Assembly: GCF_000473995.1 (NCBI RefSeq)
Contig: NC_022571.1
Location: forward strand, 2,237,416 to 2,301,415
Direction of reading: 5' to 3'
Origin: Clostridium saccharobutylicum DSM 13864
GTDB taxonomy: Bacteria; Bacillota; Clostridia; Clostridiales; Clostridiaceae
DNA length: 64,000 nt
Positions 37,970 to 47,246 of the stretch are shown here, one piece after another. The stretch's first letter is position 1; the number at the start of each line of letters is the position of its first letter. The notes beneath the pieces were generated by a model. That model made no database searches and had not been told where the DNA came from. It was given only the letters and a program-made list of their open reading frames with translations. The position numbers and the translations under genes are program-made.

Positions 37970-40462
37970 ATGGGGTTTTTAAAAAATAATAATAGTGCTA
38001 TCATTCGCAAACTTACAATTAAAACACTAAAAGCAAATAAATTGCGTAATATCTTTGCTTTTATTGCAATTGCACTTACAACACTGCTTTTTATATCGAT
38101 TTTTACCATAGGCACTGGCATAATTAATTCTTTAGAGCATGAAAATATGCGTCAAAGTGGTAGTTCTGCTCATGCAATATTTAAATATCTTAATGAAGAT
38201 GATCTGGACAGAATAAAAGTGCATCCACTTATTAAAGAGTTTGGATACTCTATTATGGTAGGAAATGAAGAAAATTCGAAGCTTTTGAAACATAATGCAG
38301 AAATTCGTTATGAAACAGATAAAATGGCACAAATGACATTTTGCTATCCTACTACTGGTAAAATGCCACAAGAAGAAAATGAAATAGTCACAAGTACTAA
38401 AGTTCTTGACCTTTTAGGAGTTTTACATGAAATAGGGCAAAAATTAAAAATTGAATATAATATCCAAGGTGAAAAACGTTCAAAGGAATTTGTACTTTCT
38501 GGATTCTATGAAAGTGAGGAAGCATCTAATTTGAGCATGATATTGGTATCTAAATCTTTTGTTGATAAAGAACTTGCTAACATAGACCTTAAGAATTCAA
38601 AATTTACGTCACAAGATACTGGAGTTATAGATCTAGATGTTATGTTTGAAAGTAATTTTAGCATTCAAGAACATTTGGATACAATTCTAAATGATTGCGT
38701 ATATAGTATTAATCAAGGTGCAGAAAATAATATAGAAGCACATATAAACTTGGCATATATGTCTACTAATTTTAATAAAGATCTAACTGTACCTATGATT
38801 GAAGCTATCTTGCTGATTATTTTAACAGGATATCTTATTATATACAATATTTTTCAAATATCTGTTGTTAAGGATATCAGATTGTATGGTCTTTTAAAAA
38901 CAATAGGTACAACTCCAAAGCAAATTAGAAAAATTATTATAAATCAAGCTTTCTTATTTTCTTTTATTGGGATACCAATTGGATTGATATTGGGCTTCTT
39001 AATTGGAAATATACTTTTACCTATAATTATGAGTGCAATGAGCATTAAAAAGTATTATATTTCTTTTTATTCAATTATTTTTATTGGTGCATCTATATTT
39101 TCATTAATTACAGTTTACATAAGCTGCAAAATACCAGGGGAAATTGCTGCATCAGTTTCACCAGTAGAAGCTGCAAGATATAATGAAGTTAAAGTTAAAA
39201 GTAAAAAGAAAATTAAAAAATCAAGTCAAGGTATTAATGTTTATAATATGGCATTTTGCAATATTTTAAGAAATAAGAAAAAAACAATTATTGTTATTAT
39301 TTCTATGTCCTTAAGCCTTGTTTTACTTAATTCGGTATATACATTTATAAAAAGCTTTGATATGGACAAATACTTATCTAGATTTATAATTTCAGATTTT
39401 ATAGTAGGTAATTCAAATTATTTTAATGATCAAAAGGTATTTAAAAATGAAAGTGATATAGTATCTGAAGATCTAATAAATGCTATTAATAACCTTGATT
39501 ATATTAAAGATGGAGGCAAAGTATATTTTAATTTGGGGGATGATAAAGTTCTTTTTAATTATTATCAGAGAACTGCACAGGTATATGGTTTAGATGATTT
39601 TCCAATGTCACAATTAAAAGTAGTAGAAGGAAACATAGATTTGGAAAAATTGAAAAGTGGAAAGTATATACTAGAGAATGTTTATACAGATGATTTTGGG
39701 AATTATGAAATGAAAAGTGCACCATTTGATGTTGGACAAAAGGTTACTTTAAACTTGGAGAATTCCACTAATAAGGAATACGAAATTATGGCAAAGGTAG
39801 AAATGAAAGATAATATGACGGTTAGATATGCTGCCTTTGATACGGAAGAAGGATATGCAACTCGAATGATTTTGCCTTCAAATGAATTCTGTAATATAGT
39901 AAAAAAACCATTACCAATGATTTATATGTTTAATGTGAACAAAAATAATTTAGATGAAACTGAAAAATTTATAAAAAACTATATAAATAATATAGAATGT
40001 AACATGAATTATGAATCAAAAAAAGTTTATATAAATGAATTTAAAGGTGTTCAAAATATGATTTTGCTTGTAGGAGGAATTCTTTCAATCATAATTGGAT
40101 TTATAGGTATACTTAATTTCATAAATGCAATTCTTACCAGCATCATTTCAAGGCAAATAGAATTTGCAATATTACAAAGTATTGGAATGACTACTAAACA
40201 ATTAAAGAATATGCTTAAGTTTGAAGGAATATTTTATGCAGTAGCCACGATTTTAGTAAGTCTTGCTATCAGTTCTATTGTATCTATAACAATTGTACAT
40301 CATATCATAAGTGATTCATGGTTTTGCAAATATAATTTTACAATTTTACCGATATTAATTACAGTACCAATATTACTCATATTAGGAGTTATGGTGCCTA
40401 GTATTTCATATAAAGCAACAAGCAGAAAAAGTATTGTAGAAAGACTTAGAAAATTAGAATAA
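37970..40462 (+). CDS. FtsX-like ABC permease, copy 2
   Basis: 830 residues, same layout as copy 1: FtsX modules around residues 270-400 and 690-815. Identity is near-complete in the first 60 residues and in the cytoplasmic/TM parts, and lower in the extracellular regions (for example residues 205-265 and 590-640). This is the pattern expected if the two pumps have diverged in substrate recognition. It starts 2 nt after the ATPase stop. If the copy 2 ATPase is dead, this permease could borrow the copy 1 ATPase, whose interface residues are the same. Confidence 0.92.
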   Translation: MGFLKNNNSAIIRKLTIKTLKANKLRNIFAFIAIALTTLLFISIFTIGTGIINSLEHENMRQSGSSAHAIFKYLNEDDLDRIKVHPLIKEFGYSIMVGNEENSKLLKHNAEIRYETDKMAQMTFCYPTTGKMPQEENEIVTSTKVLDLLGVLHEIGQKLKIEYNIQGEKRSKEFVLSGFYESEEASNLSMILVSKSFVDKELANIDLKNSKFTSQDTGVIDLDVMFESNFSIQEHLDTILNDCVYSINQGAENNIEAHINLAYMSTNFNKDLTVPMIEAILLIILTGYLIIYNIFQISVVKDIRLYGLLKTIGTTPKQIRKIIINQAFLFSFIGIPIGLILGFLIGNILLPIIMSAMSIKKYYISFYSIIFIGASIFSLITVYISCKIPGEIAASVSPVEAARYNEVKVKSKKKIKKSSQGINVYNMAFCNILRNKKKTIIVIISMSLSLVLLNSVYTFIKSFDMDKYLSRFIISDFIVGNSNYFNDQKVFKNESDIVSEDLINAINNLDYIKDGGKVYFNLGDDKVLFNYYQRTAQVYGLDDFPMSQLKVVEGNIDLEKLKSGKYILENVYTDDFGNYEMKSAPFDVGQKVTLNLENSTNKEYEIMAKVEMKDNMTVRYAAFDTEEGYATRMILPSNEFCNIVKKPLPMIYMFNVNKNNLDETEKFIKNYINNIECNMNYESKKVYINEFKGVQNMILLVGGILSIIIGFIGILNFINAILTSIISRQIEFAILQSIGMTTKQLKNMLKFEGIFYAVATILVSLAISSIVSITIVHHIISDSWFCKYNFTILPILITVPILLILGVMVPSISYKATSRKSIVERLRKLE

Positions 40463-40593
40463 TATGGTATAATTAAGATCGTGAGTAGAGTAACAAGTTA
40501 AATATATAACATTTATTTTGTGTTATACAATATAAATGCTACATATTTTCTTGTTATTTTTTCAATATTATTTATGGAAATGTTGGTGATTAA

Positions 40594-41274
40594 ATGGCAA
40601 CAATATTAATTGTTGAAGATGATATAGCATTAAATAGAGGTCTTGCATTTTCAATCAAGCAAAGTGGATATAATATAATATCAGTTTTTAATAGTAGAGA
40701 AGGTAGTATAGCTTTATTAGAAAATACAATTGACTTAATAATATTAGATATTAATTTACCAGATAAAAGTGGATTAGATTTATGCTATGATATACGAAAA
40801 AATTCAGATAAACCAATTATATTTTTAACAGCTAATGATACTGAACAGGACATAATAAATGGATTTAAAGCAGGTTGTGATGATTATATTTCTAAACCAT
40901 TTTCTATTGAGGTGTTAAGACAAAGAATTGGTGCAGTATTAAAAAGAAGTTATGTGAAAGAAAAAAATATTTATATATGCGGAGCTATTAAAATAAATTT
41001 TGACAAAATAGAAGTATTCAAAGATGATGAAGCTATTAATTTAACACCAAAAGAGTACAAGCTTTTAGAATTACTATGTAAAAATAGAGGTAAAGTTTTA
41101 AAACGAGAGACTATTTTAGCAAAGTTATGGGATATCAATGGACAATTTGTGGATGCAAATTCTTTAAGTGTAACAGTTAAACGTCTGCGTAAAAAAATTG
41201 AAGATGATGTTAAAAATCCTAAATATATAATTACTGTCTTTGGTATAGGATATATGTGGAGTGATGAAAAGTGA
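40594..41274 (+). CDS. OmpR-family response regulator
   Basis: 226 residues. Receiver domain (ILIVEDDIALNRG, phospho-acceptor Asp in LIILDINLPDKSG, Lys in YISKPFS) and C-terminal winged helix (LTPKEYKLLELLCKNRGKVLKRE ... GYMW). The kinase gene follows with a 4-nt GTGA overlap. In Firmicutes, kinases and regulators next to BceAB-like transporters control those transporters, so this pair probably induces the ABC units upstream. Confidence 0.93.
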   Translation: MATILIVEDDIALNRGLAFSIKQSGYNIISVFNSREGSIALLENTIDLIILDINLPDKSGLDLCYDIRKNSDKPIIFLTANDTEQDIINGFKAGCDDYISKPFSIEVLRQRIGAVLKRSYVKEKNIYICGAIKINFDKIEVFKDDEAINLTPKEYKLLELLCKNRGKVLKRETILAKLWDINGQFVDANSLSVTVKRLRKKIEDDVKNPKYIITVFGIGYMWSDEK

Positions 41275-42299
41275 ATAATTTACAAAAGCAAGTGATTTAT
41301 TTTTCGATTTTATTATATACGGCTTGCTTAGGATTTATATTATATTGTATATTCGTGATTAAACAATATAATATTATTAAATTAAGTATTATTTTTTCCA
41401 TAATAGTAATTTTAATTTTGAACGGATTTATGTTTTATATAAATAGATATATGTGTTCTATTTTAGAAAAACTCACAGATCTAATAAATGGAATTATGGA
41501 TGGAAATGAAGAAGAGATATTTTCAGCTTTAAATGATGATTTATTATCAAAACTTCAAAATCAAACTGTTAAATTAACAAGCATTTTAAAATCGCAAAAC
41601 AAAGCATTACAGGAAGAAAAAAATAAAATTCAGTCTTTAGTCACAGATATGGTTCATCAGTTGAAAAATCCATTTTCTAATTTAAAATTATACTGTGAAC
41701 TTATAAAAGACAAGAATATATCTGTTGAAGAACGAAAAGAATTTGTTTCAATAATAAATAATCAACTTGAAAAATTCGAGTTTTTAATGGAAAGTATGAT
41801 TAAGATATCACGTTTGGAAAGTGATATTATTACACTTAAACTTAATCAGAACAGTCTAGATGATATTTGTTTAGCATCAATAAAACAAGTCTATGAAAAA
41901 GCAAAGAATAAAAATATTGAAATTGAATTTATTTCTAAAGAAGATATAAGCATTTTTATTGATAAAAAATGGACATGTGAGGCAATTGTTAATATTATTG
42001 ATAATGCAGTCAAATATACTAATTCTAATGGAAAGATCATAATTAAAACTAATTGTTTTGAAATGTTTGCAATGATAGAAATAAAAGATAATGGTATTGG
42101 GATTGAAAAAGAAGAAATAAATAATATTTTCAAACGATTTTATAGAGGAAATAATGTGAGTACAGATGAAGGGGCTGGAATAGGTCTTTATTTATCAAGA
42201 AAAATAATTTCAAAGCAAAATGGATTTATTAAAGTAAAATCTGAGAGAAATAAAGGAAGTAGCGTTTCTGTGCTGTTACCATTAGTTACAAAAATGTAG
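41271..42299 (+). CDS. Sensor histidine kinase (two TM, small sensor)
   Basis: 342 residues, GTG start overlapping the regulator stop. Two membrane segments (~7-29 and ~33-58) with practically no extracellular loop, i.e. an intramembrane-sensing kinase of the BceS type, which rely on their ABC transporter to detect peptides. H box MVHQLKNPFSNLKLYCEL, N box CEAIVNIIDNAVKYT, G boxes DNGIGI and GAGIGLYLSRKI. A fragment of the inverted-repeat family (TAAGGCACATG) begins at the base after the stop codon. Confidence 0.93.
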   Translation: MNNLQKQVIYFSILLYTACLGFILYCIFVIKQYNIIKLSIIFSIIVILILNGFMFYINRYMCSILEKLTDLINGIMDGNEEEIFSALNDDLLSKLQNQTVKLTSILKSQNKALQEEKNKIQSLVTDMVHQLKNPFSNLKLYCELIKDKNISVEERKEFVSIINNQLEKFEFLMESMIKISRLESDIITLKLNQNSLDDICLASIKQVYEKAKNKNIEIEFISKEDISIFIDKKWTCEAIVNIIDNAVKYTNSNGKIIIKTNCFEMFAMIEIKDNGIGIEKEEINNIFKRFYRGNNVSTDEGAGIGLYLSRKIISKQNGFIKVKSERNKGSSVSVLLPLVTKM

Positions 42300-42637
42300 T
42301 AAGGCACATGAATTCTTATTTAGTATATGAATAGAGAAAGGGTAGTTATTATAGGTAACTATTTTAAGCCAGTAAAAAAGTTATCTTGTATAAGTAAATT
42401 AAATCTATTTATAGGGAACTTATTAATATACGTAACATGAAAAATTGAAAAGTAACAAAGTTAAAAGTATTGATGTCAGTTTGTTAGTAAATATATGAAA
42501 AATATGGTATAATTGATTCTCTATAGTAAATTTTGACATGATAATTAATAAAAGAGTTCTTATAAAATTTGAATAATATATTCTGAAAGTTATGTTACAG
42601 TGCTATTGGGTAAAAACGAGAATAAGGGGAATGAATG
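42300..42637. other. Intergenic region with mobile-repeat fragment
   Basis: TAAGGCACATGAATTCTTATTTAG at the left edge matches the ends of the inverted-repeat elements but the rest is absent. A TATAAT lies at 42508-42513 without a good -35. Nothing else is recognised. Confidence 0.4.
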
Positions 42638-43447
42638 ATGATAAAATTGAAATTAACAAAAGTAATGGCAAGTTCATTAATACTAGCTTCAGTATTTGCA
42701 TTAAATCCAATAGGAGCAAGTGCAGAATGGAAAAAAGATAGTAAGGGGTGGTGGTATACAGAAGGTGATTCGTGGGCTACAGGTTTGAGAGAGATTAACG
42801 GAAAGCAGTACTATTTTGACAAAACAGGATACATGGTCGAGGATAAAATTGTTGATAACTTGTATTTTGACAGTAATGGAGCAAGGACAGAATATATATG
42901 TGCTGACGGATTTGCAGTTGATAAATTAACTGGTACAATAATAAAATTTAGTAGACAAGATGCTCGGGTGAGGCCAGGCGAACCAGGTATTTCAGTAGTT
43001 ATACCAAGAGAAATTGGTGGTGTTGAGATAAAAGGTATAGGAGGTAAGGCTTTTAAGATTTGTACTAACATAAAAAGTATAACAATACCAGATAGTGTAA
43101 CAAATATAGAGGATTGGACATTTAGCGATTGTTATAAATTAGAAAGTATAACAATACCAGATAGTGTAACAAATATAGGAGAATATGCATTTGTTAAGTG
43201 CGTTAATTTAAAAAGTATAACAATACCTACTAGTGTAACAAGTATAGGAGATTCTGCATTTCGGGAATGTAATAAATTAACAAGCATAACAATACCAGAT
43301 AGTGTAACAAGTATAGGAGATTATGCATTTTCGGACTGCAATAATGCTATTTTTTATGTTGGAAATGAGAAAACAAAACAACTTATTCTTAATTCAAATT
43401 CAAAGATAGATAGTAATAAAATAATAATAAAATCACAAATAATATAA
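42638..43447 (+). CDS. Secreted BspA-like leucine-rich-repeat protein
   Basis: Start ATG 42638 (AAGGGGA 8 nt before); ATG 42635 is also possible. 269 residues: signal peptide (KLKLTKVMASSLILASVFALNPIGASA, cleavage after ASA), then a choline-binding-like repeat (KGWWYTEGDSWATGLREINGKQYYFDKTGYM), then four BspA-type LRR units of 23 residues (pattern SITIPDSVTNIGxxAF), encoded by 69-bp near-identical tandem repeats at about 43072-43345. Such proteins sit on the cell surface and bind proteins or glycans. The short size and identical repeats suggest recent unit gain or loss. Confidence 0.88.
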   Translation: MIKLKLTKVMASSLILASVFALNPIGASAEWKKDSKGWWYTEGDSWATGLREINGKQYYFDKTGYMVEDKIVDNLYFDSNGARTEYICADGFAVDKLTGTIIKFSRQDARVRPGEPGISVVIPREIGGVEIKGIGGKAFKICTNIKSITIPDSVTNIEDWTFSDCYKLESITIPDSVTNIGEYAFVKCVNLKSITIPTSVTSIGDSAFRECNKLTSITIPDSVTSIGDYAFSDCNNAIFYVGNEKTKQLILNSNSKIDSNKIIIKSQII

Positions 43448-43477
43448 TAATTAAAGGTAAGCGTCAAAAATTTAGTA

Positions 43478-43525
43478 AATAGAATACAAGCACTTCCTTT
43501 GATAAAATATCGAAATATTCTATTT
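43478..43525. repeat. Inverted repeat downstream of the BspA-like gene
   Basis: AAATAGAATA (43478-43487) and TATTCTATTT (43516-43525) are perfect complements with an inner TTCC/GGAA partner outside register. Possibly a weak terminator. The 43448-43806 stretch otherwise holds the 29-bp repeat and a terminator. Confidence 0.4.
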
Positions 43526-43606
43526 AAAAGGAAATTTTAGGAGATCCGTTTGTAGAGAGGGACATTTAGATTAAATGAAAATAGTAAATACATAATGTTC
43601 TTAAAA

Positions 43607-43635
43607 GGTGTGACAATTGGAGTTTGTACGTGTTG
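43607..43635 (+). repeat. 29-bp dispersed repeat, copy 2
   Basis: Identical to 32601-32629. Here it is followed by a terminator about 30 bp downstream. Confidence 0.8.
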
Positions 43636-43664
43636 CACAAATAGAAAATTGAATCACTTTAAAA

Positions 43665-43700
43665 TATAGGTAGGCTTTGTCAAAGTCTATCTTATTTTTT
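43665..43700 (+). terminator. Rho-independent terminator
   Basis: ATAGGTAGGCTT and AAGTCTATCTTAT pair with one G-T around TGTCA, followed by TTTTTT. Confidence 0.55.
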
Positions 43701-43806
43701 GTAAAAATATAGATAGAAAATAAAAATTATATGAGAGGAAATATTTTTATTTACGTTATATAATGTGTAAGAGCTTTTACGAAACTAATTGATTGGAGAA
43801 ATTTTA

Positions 43807-44367
43807 ATGAGGTGTACCGAAAAAAATTATATTAGCAGACTGAAAAAAGGAAAAGAAGATGCACTAGAATTTATAGTGGATAAATATTTAGGATTAGTTA
43901 AATGCACTGTATATAAAGTGTTATCGACTAGTGATAAGAATGGGATCATTGAGGAATGCATAAATGATGTTTTTCTTTCAATATGGAATAATTCAGATAA
44001 ATTTACTGGTGAAGAGGTTGATTTTAAGAAATGGATATTTAAAATAGCAAGATTTAAGGCTATTGATTATTACAGAAAAGAAGTTAAGAATTTAGATTTA
44101 AGTATAGAAGATAGAGAAATAAGTACAAATGGATTAGTTGAAGAAGAAATTATTAAGGCAGAAGAAAGAAGTGAACTTATAAATTTAATCAACACTCTAC
44201 AGCCTATGGATAGGGACATATTTATTATGAAGTTTTTTCTAGGAGTAAAGTCTGATGATATTGCGAGAAAATTTGGGCTTACCAGAGCAGCAATAGACAA
44301 CAGAATTTATAGAGGAAAGAAGAAGCTTAGTGAAAAAATAAGTAGATTAAATTTGGAGGTAGTGTAA
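43807..44367 (+). CDS. ECF-type RNA polymerase sigma factor (second pair)
   Basis: The start is ATG 43807 (TTGGAGAA 8 nt before); an in-frame TTG at 43789 would place the site inside the gene. 186 residues: region 2 (ALEFIVDKYLGLVKCTVYKVL ... CINDVFLSIWNN, then FKKWIFKIARFKAIDYYRKE) and region 4 (IFIMKFFLGVKSDDIARKFGLTRAAIDNRIYRGKKKL). Followed 1 nt later by a DUF4179 anti-sigma gene. Same arrangement as the pair at 7.6-9.2 kb but the proteins are only distantly similar. Confidence 0.92.
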   Translation: MRCTEKNYISRLKKGKEDALEFIVDKYLGLVKCTVYKVLSTSDKNGIIEECINDVFLSIWNNSDKFTGEEVDFKKWIFKIARFKAIDYYRKEVKNLDLSIEDREISTNGLVEEEIIKAEERSELINLINTLQPMDRDIFIMKFFLGVKSDDIARKFGLTRAAIDNRIYRGKKKLSEKISRLNLEVV

Positions 44368-44368
44368 G

Positions 44369-45487
44369 ATGAAAGACATTTATGAAATATTAAATGATGT
44401 AGATATAGAGGATGATGAAATAGAAGTGATGAATGTATCGGATATTGAAAAAGCAAAGGTGAAAAAATATTTAAGGGAATCTATAAATAAAAATAGAGTG
44501 TGGAAAAAGAGGGGGATAGCAGCAGTTTTATGTTGTTCATTAATTGGCAGCGCAGCAGCTCTTGGAGTTGTGTATCCATCATATGCAGCAGAAATTCCTA
44601 TAGTTGGAGATATATTTAGGTTTATAGATAATGGCAGAACAGGTGCATATGATAAATATAAGGAATATGCAGAAGTGGTAGGAACTACACAAGAAAGTAA
44701 TGGGATTAAAGTTACTATAAAAGAAGCAATATTTGATGGAATAACTTTGACTTATACTTATGAAATAATAAGTGATAGGGATTTAGGTGATAATCCATTC
44801 TTCAACATGAATGGACCAAGAATTACTATAACAGATTATAATGGTGGAAGTGGTGGAAATTCTGGAGTGAAAAAAGTTGCACAGAATACTTATGTAGGTC
44901 AAGAGACTGTTATTCTTAATGAAGAAAGAAAAGCTATAAGTTTTGAACTAAACTTTACAGATATAGGAGATATGAGTTCGGAGAATTCTAAAGAAATAAA
45001 GGGAAACTGGAAGTTTAAAATCAATCTAAAAGCATTAGATAATGTTAAACAATTGATAAATAAGACAACTGAAAAAGATGGCGTTAGATTAAATATGGAA
45101 AACATCTCAAGAACTCCAGTAACATTTACTTTAAACTATTCTCAAGAAGTTTCTAAAGAATTACAGGAAAAATATTTTGTTGTTGATATTCCAATAGAAG
45201 AAGTAAGGGATGACTTGGGAAATGTTTATAAAGCAACAAGTATTTCAACAAATGAAGGTAGTGAAGGTAGATATGCTGGCAAATCCATATCAAATTTTGG
45301 GGAGCTAAATCCAAATGCCACTAAATTGATAATAACTCCTAAGGTACATTTATCAAATAATGTTCATAAGGAATCAGGGAATGCAGATGGAAAGGTAGTT
45401 GATACAAGTCCTATTATAGATAAAAATCATCCTAAAAATGACGAGATTACATTGGATGATATTGTTATTGAACTAAAAAGTAAATAA
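44369..45487 (+). CDS. DUF4179 membrane anti-sigma factor (second pair)
   Basis: 372 residues, ATG after TTGGAGG. Cytoplasmic ~46 residues, one membrane segment (GIAAVLCCSLIGSAAALGVVYP, ~48-69), then the DUF4179 block (IVGDIFRFIDNGRTGAYDKYKEYAEVV) and a beta-rich extracellular region. It should bind and silence the sigma factor encoded upstream. It ends with a polar tail. No regulated structural gene is adjacent except possibly itself. Confidence 0.87.
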   Translation: MKDIYEILNDVDIEDDEIEVMNVSDIEKAKVKKYLRESINKNRVWKKRGIAAVLCCSLIGSAAALGVVYPSYAAEIPIVGDIFRFIDNGRTGAYDKYKEYAEVVGTTQESNGIKVTIKEAIFDGITLTYTYEIISDRDLGDNPFFNMNGPRITITDYNGGSGGNSGVKKVAQNTYVGQETVILNEERKAISFELNFTDIGDMSSENSKEIKGNWKFKINLKALDNVKQLINKTTEKDGVRLNMENISRTPVTFTLNYSQEVSKELQEKYFVVDIPIEEVRDDLGNVYKATSISTNEGSEGRYAGKSISNFGELNPNATKLIITPKVHLSNNVHKESGNADGKVVDTSPIIDKNHPKNDEITLDDIVIELKSK

Positions 45488-45626
45488 TATATATTTTTAT
45501 ACCTATTAACTTTAACGTAATAGTGTATTGTATAAATATACTTAAAATAAAAAGCTACGGTGGTGCGGCTAAAGCTGCCGATTTTATATTAAATTATTAG
45601 GTTTACATCATCTAATATGTCTAAGT

Positions 45627-45865
45627 GATAGAGGAGAACCAAGTTCAGATGAAGGAGGTTCTCTTTCTTATTTTGTTTTAAGAAAAATTTTGATGATAAA
45701 TCCTGTGAATATAAAAATATTAGTATAAGTTAATTTAGATGATAATGCTCCAGAAGATATAGATTGTATTATAAGGGCGAGATGTGTAATTGTTGAATTT
45801 GACGATGGAAGAATCGAATATTGCAATGAGGTAGTAGAAAGTGGTATGGAAGCTCAAAAGTATTA
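45627..45865 (+). pseudogene. Decayed small gene with an in-frame stop
   Basis: From 45627 the frame reads RGEPSSDEGGSLSYFVLRK, LMINPVNIKILV, a TAA, then in the same frame VNLDDNAPEDIDCII and VEFDDGRIEYCNEVVESGME before a final stop at 45863. The unbroken coding character after the TAA shows a nonsense mutation or lost start. The first half resembles 23333-23464. Family not recognised. The upstream part (45488-45626) has a G+C-rich hairpin around 45555-45580 (GCGGCT/AGCTGC). Confidence 0.5.
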
Positions 45866-45939
45866 ATTGTAGATTATAATTTATACATCAAAAATATGTT
45901 ATAATTGGTATGAAAAATATTCCATTAAGGAGTACCAAG

Positions 45940-46332
45940 ATGATTAAAGAACAAGTTTGTAAAAAGTATTTAAAGGATAATGATATATTATTGTTTGAAG
46001 TTAATGCATTTGGAGAATTAAGCAAGACACAGTTTATACCAATTACCTTAATAAACTTATTAGTAGGTGTAATCTTATCTGATGGAACTGGAGGTAATTT
46101 GTTAGAACATTGCTATGTTTTGGGGTTTGGAAAGTTAAATATTTATATACTTGATTTAGGAATACAAATTTCAAAACATAAAAATATAACTCCAAAAAAA
46201 GTACATATATTAGATAAAGAAATTATAAATGACATAACTATAGATAGTGGCATAATGAATAAAATTATAATACAAATTCAAGAAGAGAAAAAAGTTCTTT
46301 ATGTTAATTGTAACGAAATTACCCCATCATAG
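45940..46332 (+). CDS. Hypothetical protein
   Basis: Start ATG 45940 has AAGGAG 8 nt upstream; the frame is open to an ATG at 45910 that has none. 130 residues, beta-rich with a hydrophobic centre (FIPITLINLLVGVILSDGTGG) that is amphipathic rather than a clear membrane helix. I do not recognise the family. A TATAAT at 45900-45905 could be its -10. A stand-alone gene with no partner evident. Confidence 0.5.
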   Translation: MIKEQVCKKYLKDNDILLFEVNAFGELSKTQFIPITLINLLVGVILSDGTGGNLLEHCYVLGFGKLNIYILDLGIQISKHKNITPKKVHILDKEIINDITIDSGIMNKIIIQIQEEKKVLYVNCNEITPS

Positions 46333-46459
46333 TTATATTCTTTAAGTCAATTAACAAATAATTAACAGTAACGAACAGTAGATTATTGAGAAACAATAAG
46401 AAATATGTTTCACATTAGAAATGTTGAAAGCTAATTATAATGAATTTAAGGAGAAAATT

Positions 46460-47041
46460 ATGTCTTATAAAGAAATAAAAGATTTATTGAATAGATTAAA
46501 TAGTGAAAATATTGAGGAGTTAAAACCAATCTTAACAAGAAAAGTTAATGAACTGATTTTAAAGATGAATGATGATAATATATGCGATAGCGAATTAGAA
46601 TCATTGTGTAACTTTCTTATAACTAGAGAAGAATTCAGAAATGAATCAATGAAACAAAAATCATTGATTGAAGGATTACTAATAGAACATTTTATTAAAG
46701 TATTTGATGAATTTATAAGTGAAATTAATAATAAATATTACATTTCACATGCAATTGAGTTAACTAACACATCTATAAGAAGCATAGGGGGAATTGCACG
46801 AGGTTATAGGCTAATGAAAAACTATGGTCTATCTAAAGATGTTAATAAGGTCCAGTATCTTACAGAGTTAAAAGCTGAATTTTATAAGCAATTAAGGTCA
46901 TATAGCAGTAAGGGAATTTATGAAGAGCAGTTTGTAACATGTGGTCTTATTAATATCATAAAATTTGAATTAGAAGAACAATTACAGGAACATGGGAGAT
47001 ATGTTATTTCTATGCTTACAGATCATAAGACAAAAAAATGA
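46460..47041 (+). CDS. Hypothetical helical protein
   Basis: Start ATG 46460, AAGGAG 9 nt upstream; the frame also opens at 46421 without a site. 193 residues, mostly helical and charged; no motif recognised. The stop overlaps the next gene's start (ATGA-type, 4 nt), so the two are translated together. Such overlapping small pairs can be toxin-antitoxin or immunity modules, but nothing in the sequence proves that. Confidence 0.55.
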   Translation: MSYKEIKDLLNRLNSENIEELKPILTRKVNELILKMNDDNICDSELESLCNFLITREEFRNESMKQKSLIEGLLIEHFIKVFDEFISEINNKYYISHAIELTNTSIRSIGGIARGYRLMKNYGLSKDVNKVQYLTELKAEFYKQLRSYSSKGIYEEQFVTCGLINIIKFELEEQLQEHGRYVISMLTDHKTKK

Positions 47042-47220
47042 AGAGTTTTGAGGAATTTGAAAAGGAGCCTCATCTAGATGAATTAAAAATTAAAATGAAA
47101 AGAGAGTTTGGTATAGAACTACAAAGAAGAATATATTCATGGAATAACTTAACAAGAAAGTTAGAAGATCATTACTATTTAGAAAATCTATATGAAGAAG
47201 CATATAACAAATTAGATTAA
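47038..47220 (+). CDS. Small hypothetical protein coupled to the previous gene
   Basis: 60 residues, ATG overlapping the upstream stop. Charged helical peptide (FEEFEKEPHLDELKIKMKRE, then LENLYEEAYNKLD). Coding status rests on the 4-nt overlap and a bias typical of neighbouring genes. Function unknown. Confidence 0.5.
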   Translation: MKSFEEFEKEPHLDELKIKMKREFGIELQRRIYSWNNLTRKLEDHYYLENLYEEAYNKLD

Positions 47221-47246
47221 ATGATTAATTACAGGCGGTGATTTAG

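Noticed and set aside
45541..45600. G+C-rich hairpin (GCGGCT/AGCTGC) as a riboswitch
   Set aside because: Does not match a riboswitch consensus I know and no intact gene follows.
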